Source of the DNA: Tubiluchus corallicola
Lineage: Eukaryota > Priapulida > Priapulimorpha > Priapulimorphida > Tubiluchidae
NCBI GenBank assembly: GCA_030141605.1
Contig: JAQGDQ010000070.1
Location: forward strand, 286,001 to 350,000
Direction: 5' to 3'
Length of the DNA: 64,000 bases
Shown piece by piece: positions 60,389 to 64,000 of the stretch (its first letter is position 1; each line of letters begins with the position of its first letter). Below the pieces are notes generated by a model. That model was not told where the DNA came from, did no database searches, and was given only the letters and a program-made list of their open reading frames with translations. Both the position numbers and the translations under genes were made by a program.

Positions 60389-63300
60389 TGTTGAGGCAAA
60401 CCCACTTATAGACTAGAATGAAAGAAGCCCAAACAATGTAACAATATACAGGGCAGAGCCATTTAAAAGGAGTGATCCATTCAACAGGCATGCCTCCTGA
60501 AGGCTGTGTTTGGAAAATGGAAAATCGGGCTATGCTGCAGTGTGCACAATGATCCGTAGTGTCATGCAAAATTTTAGCGCTGTACGGTGAAAGTTGCGGC
60601 TTGTGATATGGCCTAGACGAATTTTCAGAAAAGTGGAACCCTGGAGGCGCTTTTTTCTAATAGTGGGCAGCCACAGCCAGTGTTGACAACTTGGCTACGT
60701 TGAATCCGATAACGATTTTTTAGATTCAACAAAGTCAAACTAATAAAAATAATATGTTTTTATAACAAATCTCTAGATGAAATTTGCACGATCAGCACAA
60801 TTTCGTTTTGTATGGTACCCATTTTGAAAACAGCCGCCATTTTTGAAACAAAAGTAGGTAGAAATGGATTTCTTATGTCCAAATATCCTAAATTTGGTGT
60901 CGTAATTCGGTAATTGCATCTTAATGTCAAATTCGCGGAATTTATTTTTATTTATATTGTTTGTGCCAAAAACTTGAGTGCAATTATGGTTTTTTTGCAT
61001 TTTTGGCCCATTTTCGGTACTTTTTTAAGTTGGTAACAGTTCTTTTCGGAGTCAGCATAGTCAAATTGATAAGATTTCTTTGCCCACTTTTAGAAAAAAA
61101 CTTAAAACTTTACTGGCAGACTTTTTCAGGATTGTCTTCTGGTCTATTAGCTTTCAAATACAAGCAACAACAATAACTTTAACAACATGGTCAATCTTTG
61201 CAGATCCGCACTTAGCACCAGATCCAAAAGTCAAACAATAAAGTGGGATGTGTTGTTTATAATATCTGGCACTTTTTTTGTTTTTTTGTTTTTTTTCGTT
61301 CCAATTTTTGCCATTAAGAATCATTCGGAGTTACAGTTCCTCGCAACTAATTATAATTAACCAACGCATGTAAGCCTGCACTACATTACTTATGCACAAT
61401 TTAACTAAATAGGTCCTTAATTAACAGATCTAATTAACAGTGCTCTGAAAATCTAACACCTACTTCAAACGGATTTAGCAAAAAAACAAGATGTGTGATT
61501 ATTTACGGATGCCATCAATAAAGGATGTGAGTTCGAGACATCAAAATGAAGTGCCAACAAGACTGACTTGTCTGAACGATGTTTGAACTTCTCCGAAACA
61601 CATACTGTGATAGCCTCTACACTTTGCAATCGCATTCCTGCTTTTTTCCCTGTTTTGCAAGCAGCAAAATTTAAGAGGACGCATGTGTTGTTGACAAACA
61701 AATAATTCAGGTGGGATTCCTATGTGAGATGTGTCAAAACATCGCAGTTTTGACAGGGGGTGTTTGCAGGGAGTGAACAGATTACAAATCAACTACAGTA
61801 AATTACAACCCCAACTGTCGCAAACGTTTCATAGCATATTGGCACTGTGAAAGAGAATCAAGTAACTTTGAAACGTAGCAGAGAAGTGAGATTGTCAGAG
61901 CCGGAGGAGCCTGGCAGCCTCATGTATATTGTAAAAATAATGTGCATTCAGTGGCTTAACATTATTAATTCTTAAAGGAAAACCGTACCAGTGTGTAAAC
62001 ATTACTTCAAAATAAAGAATGCTCTAAAATATTGAAAACTACAATAGCTTTTTTAAATCAAAGCCTAGATTAAATAATAATTGCCTCGGATACTCAAATT
62101 TCGTTAAACTTTCATAACTACGCGGGCTCAGTGAATTTACTAAGATTGGCAACGGCGCATTTTTGTCACATTCGTGTGGCCAACAAACAGGCGGTACCGT
62201 GATAACCATGATCATAAACTGCAGTGTTAGCTCCTGACGTCTTATAACGTAGACTCCACTTTCTAAGCTAATTGTTCAAATATAAGAAACAATTCCTAGC
62301 TTGTATAGGAAAGAAAATGTACATTTTGGACAGTAAATTAAAATGAGATTGAGCCTAAACAATCGTCCGGTTTTCCTTTAAAAATACTGCTGAAATTAAA
62401 TAATTTGATGCACTTAATGCTCTAAGTAGATAAAATAGCAATCTTTGTTCCACCAACAAAACTGCCAATTCAGAGATCTGATGGCAGACTTGATAGTTGA
62501 ATACGCAGAAACTGTTGTTATTGAGCACGTCTGTCAATTATGCAGTAATAAGCAGTCTTATCAAAACGACCTGTGCTATCTTGGGAATTTGTCATTTTAT
62601 GAAGATGATAATCTACGAAAAGAAACTAATGGCACTGTGTGTCTTGTACCAATTATGGCTTGGCAGAAAAATTAACAATATTTCTTCAGGCAAAATTAAC
62701 ATATAAATTGCAGTTGAGATTTTTATAGCAAGACGATCGAAAATCAATAAGAGCGAGAATTTCGTTGCAACAAGACGTAGCAATAACTCGAATGATGAAT
62801 GTGTAAGTTAACAGAATCAATGATGATGATGTCAATCTATCTATTAAAAGTCAAGTTTAGCTGATGATGATAAAATTACGCTAGAGAGAGACATGTACCA
62901 TCTTATGCCATCTTAGCAATCTTAGCAGCATGTCATACCCTTACCGATTAGCGTTTTTAAATCTTAAAGGCTTGAACTTAGTTGAATACACTGCGATCTA
63001 ACAATGTGTTGTTCTATATTACACGGAGACAGTGCTATAGATAAAGACGTATTTTTTTTAGAAAAGAACCTTTGTCTAATGTAACTAGTGGTCACTACTT
63101 GAAGTTACTGCCCATTCACTGCTAACTCGATTGTTTTAAAAGCACTTGCATCACAAATACAGCAGGAATGGTAGCAAACGCTCAAGGATTATGGATAAAA
63201 GCACAACGGAGCCAAGGCTATTTGGTGCCTGTTAAAAGACAAACTTAATGGTTATTAAGATTACATTTTAAGCGGTTTTTAAAAAGTTTGCTATTCTGAG

Positions 63301-64000
63301 TACAGGCGAAGAGGCTAGCACCGACAGATTCAAATAAAAACAATTTGTTTTACTCAAACAATACCTATACACCAACATAAAAGATAAATAGGCCAATTAG
63401 TTTAGGAAAAAATCATTGATGAAACCATATCAACTAAATAATTGCTGCATGACACCTTGAAAGCATGGCTTATTGTGGCGTTGCGACCGAGTGAATGATT
63501 GAATGGTTAGGGTTAGTGGACGTGGCAGAATTGAAAAATACATTAGGGATATGAAGAAAGAAGGTAGGGATGGAAATGACTACAGAGCATGTTCTAAAGT
63601 ACATAGGGGTATATTAAAAGTAGTACATTGTAACGGATCCGTGGTCCGGCGCAGATCCGTCTCGTATAGAGCGGCATACAAGTTATGAAATATTACAGCA
63701 GACGAGAAAAGTTAAAAGATCCGGAATACGAGTGTAAAATAAACTTTATGGTATAACCAGTAGCTCCAAAAGAATGATATGTGAACAGACTTTTGTATAA
63801 AAATTAGCAAGCCTACGGCATTCACCTTTACAGACAGAAAAGCCAGTTTAGAATCGTCAAAATACGGCATGCATTCTGTTTTATACAGGTGCATTTGCAT
63901 TACTGGGCTTCACAACCATACCCATTACTAACATTAGGGGGTTAGTCAAAATCCGTTTTCGTAACATTATTATAAAGAATGGGAAGCCAGCCGTTGCGAG

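Larger units (their letters stand above)
59622..64000. other. Probable receptor 5' intron; LINE scraps and repeats, no exon identified
   Basis: The exon that should precede 59621 must end in phase 2; none with amino-terminal-domain character was found. Overlapping minus frames at 61465-61792 are open but unrecognised. 63187-63290 is similar to 19557-19660. Confidence 0.45.

Noticed and set aside
61465-61792. Overlapping minus-strand frames, considered as an upstream receptor exon
   Set aside because: Sequence does not resemble an amino-terminal domain, and no donor in the required phase was seen.

Overview
This is a window of AT-rich animal nuclear DNA. Genes are split by GT-AG introns of about 0.1 to 5 kb, retroelement remnants and microsatellites are abundant, and there are no operons or bacterial signals. 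An NMDA-type glutamate receptor, an aminergic-type GPCR, a tandem-repeat galectin and a carbohydrate sulfotransferase point to a metazoan. CR1/L2-like LINEs and the other repeats suit a non-model invertebrate, but the species cannot be fixed from the sequence.

Layout: 1-842 is a decayed LINE 3' end. 843-6120 has no recognisable gene. 6.4-8.9 kb (minus) is a CR1/L2-type LINE 5' half with ORF1 and a broken endonuclease ORF2, bracketed by (GA)n arrays at 6.1 and 9.2 kb. 12.3-13.7 kb (plus) is a rhodopsin-class amine-type GPCR whose coding region is one exon. 15.8-16.0 kb holds tandem palindromes. 17.0-18.7 kb (minus) is a decayed multi-exon transposon-derived gene. 19.1-26.5 kb is intergenic, with a MITE and an (AAT)n array. 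26.6-38.0 kb (plus) is a nine-exon galectin gene whose complete 330-residue protein can be assembled. It converges on a sulfotransferase (minus, 38.4-39.5 kb, 5' exon missing). Between the two is an 82-bp near-perfect palindrome carrying AATAAA on both strands. 39.5-46.2 kb is intergenic and repeat-rich, with a second copy of the MITE. 46.5-59.6 kb (minus) holds the last eleven exons (720 residues) of an NMDA-receptor-type subunit. The upstream amino-terminal-domain exons were not found and probably lie beyond the window. 59.6-64.0 kb has LINE scraps and trinucleotide repeats.

The four real genes do not form an obvious pathway. The GPCR and the glutamate receptor are neuronal signalling proteins. 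The galectin and the sulfotransferase both deal with extracellular glycans: one binds beta-galactosides, the other sulfates sugars. Their adjacency is suggestive but could be chance. The most interesting sequence signal is the glutamate receptor: it has all the NMDA-class cysteines and GluN2-like glutamate contacts in lobe S2, but Ala-Ala at the pore Asn sites, Ile-Lys in place of Ala-Ala in the SYTANLAAF gate, and Lys in place of a ligand-contact Thr in S1.
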